Source: Alkaliphilus sp.
GTDB lineage: Bacteria > Bacillota > Clostridia > Peptostreptococcales > Natronincolaceae
DNA: 6,223 bases
Assembly (NCBI GenBank): GCA_023230535.1
Contig: JALNXC010000078.1
Location: 1-6,223 of the forward strand
Direction of reading: 5' to 3'
Shown in pieces: positions 5,373 to 6,223 of this stretch; the first letter of the stretch is position 1, and every line of letters begins with the position of its first letter. Both the position numbers and the translations under genes were made by a program. The notes below the pieces were generated by a model, which was not told where the DNA came from, searched no databases, and worked only from the letters and a program-made list of their open reading frames with translations.

Positions 5373-6223
5373 ATGGAATTAACAGCATATTTTTTATCCC
5401 TTAAACCGTTAAATCTATTGGCTGCTCTGCCCGGCAATGTTGTCCAGGGAATTATCTGGGGAATCATGGCTTTAGGGGTATTTATAACTTTTCGTCTGTT
5501 AGATTTTCCTGATTTAACAGTAGACGGTACATTTGCAGCCGGCGGAGCGGTAACGGTTGTTCTCATTTTGGCCGGTATGCCTGCACCCTTAGCCCTTGCT
5601 ATTGCCACAGTTGTTGGGCTTTTCGGAGGACTTGTCACGGGGCTTCTACATACGTTATTTGGTATACCGAATATTTTAGCGGGTATTCTTACCCAGATTT
5701 CATTTTGGTCGGTTAACCTTCTAATATTGAACGGAGCAAATAAGGCTGTAAATGTTGACAAGTATTATCTCATTGTTTCACTCCGGAATGTGAGCAGTTC
5801 CATAGTTACTATGCTGATTTTCGCTGCGGTCTTGGTGAGCATATTATATTGGTATTTCGGGACCGAACTGGGCAGTGCTATTCGGGCCACGGGCAACAAC
5901 CCTCAAATGGTCAAGGCCCAAGGTATTAATATTGACTTTATGAAGGTGCTCGCTCTTTGCTTGTCCAATTGCCTGGTAGCTTTTTCCGGTGGGCTTATGT
6001 CACAATTTCAAGGCTTTGCAGATATTAAAATGGGGCAAGGTGCTATTGTTATCGGGCTGGCCGCCGTAATCATAGGTGAAGTGATGTGTGATGCATTGAT
6101 GGGCAAATATAGGAACTTTTATTTTAGATTGACATTTGTTGTATTGGGTGGCATAATTTATTATTTTGTAATAGGCCTAGTCATTTGGTTGAAAATGCCT
6201 ACCGATTTGCTTAAGTTTTTTAC
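5373..6223 (+). CDS. ABC transporter permease, COG4120/TrpY-like (3' end outside window)
   Basis: The frame is open from ATG 5373 to the right edge with no stop: 283 codons plus two bases, so only the last residues are probably missing. The ATG follows AAAGGA (5358-5363) by 9 bp; the nearer ATG at 5364 is in another frame and stops after five codons. The protein is highly hydrophobic, with likely transmembrane helices near residues 22-43, 56-92 (two), 100-120, 143-162, 190-210, 222-238 and 252-274. Family motifs are FRLLDFPDLTVDGTFAAGG (40-58) and the cytoplasmic loop GTELGSAIRATGNNPQMVKAQGI (163-185), which contacts the ATPase in BPD_transp_2 (PF02653) permeases. It forms the membrane channel for the solute delivered by the upstream lipoprotein. 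An ATP-binding subunit gene is expected next, beyond the window. Confidence 0.93.
   Translation, partial: MELTAYFLSLKPLNLLAALPGNVVQGIIWGIMALGVFITFRLLDFPDLTVDGTFAAGGAVTVVLILAGMPAPLALAIATVVGLFGGLVTGLLHTLFGIPNILAGILTQISFWSVNLLILNGANKAVNVDKYYLIVSLRNVSSSIVTMLIFAAVLVSILYWYFGTELGSAIRATGNNPQMVKAQGINIDFMKVLALCLSNCLVAFSGGLMSQFQGFADIKMGQGAIVIGLAAVIIGEVMCDALMGKYRNFYFRLTFVVLGGIIYYFVIGLVIWLKMPTDLLKFF

Noticed and set aside
5306..5761. 151-residue minus-strand frame opposite the permease
   Set aside because: It is a shadow of the permease coding frame, Pro/Ala/Thr-rich with no domain pattern, and overlaps a gene with clear family motifs.

Overview
The window looks like a chromosomal segment of a low-GC Firmicute, most likely a Clostridia-type organism. 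The DNA is AT-rich, the ribosome-binding sites are strong AAAGGAG/GGAGG types, and recognisable promoters are of the SigA TTTACA-N17-TATAAT kind. Gene content points the same way: BioY, a small DUF2007-like protein, an RluA-family pseudouridine synthase next to NAD kinase, and a lipoprotein-dependent ABC importer. The species cannot be named from the sequence.

Layout, left to right: (1) the last 42 codons of a biotin transporter S component, BioY; (2) a tRNA-Thr(GGU) gene with its own promoter and a strong terminator; (3) an 84-residue protein of unknown function; (4) a non-coding stretch of about 280 bp holding a foldable segment (about 747-824), an exact 13-bp direct repeat and a tiny zinc-ribbon-like reading frame; (5) a two-gene MNT/HEPN module (mntA antitoxin-type nucleotidyltransferase, then hepT toxin-type HEPN RNase), with all expected catalytic motifs present; (6) convergent to it, with only 13 bp between stop codons, an RluA-family pseudouridine synthase on the minus strand; (7) divergent from that, NAD kinase with its own terminator; (8) a gene-free stretch of about 470 bp ending in a near-consensus promoter and a leader of about 110 nt; (9) an ABC importer operon of the COG2984/COG4120 (TrpX/TrpY-like) type: a lipoprotein substrate-binding protein, a terminator-like hairpin in the spacer, and a permease that runs off the right edge. 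An ATPase gene would be expected just beyond the window.

Most genes are housekeeping or transport. The accessory element is the MNT/HEPN pair, which by family knowledge is a type VII toxin-antitoxin system: the nucleotidyltransferase neutralises the HEPN ribonuclease by AMPylating a tyrosine near its active site. The least explained sequence is the intergenic segment just upstream of it (724-1002). It contains mutually exclusive RNA helices, a direct repeat and a gene remnant, and is the best place to look for something undescribed, although nothing there proves a new system.
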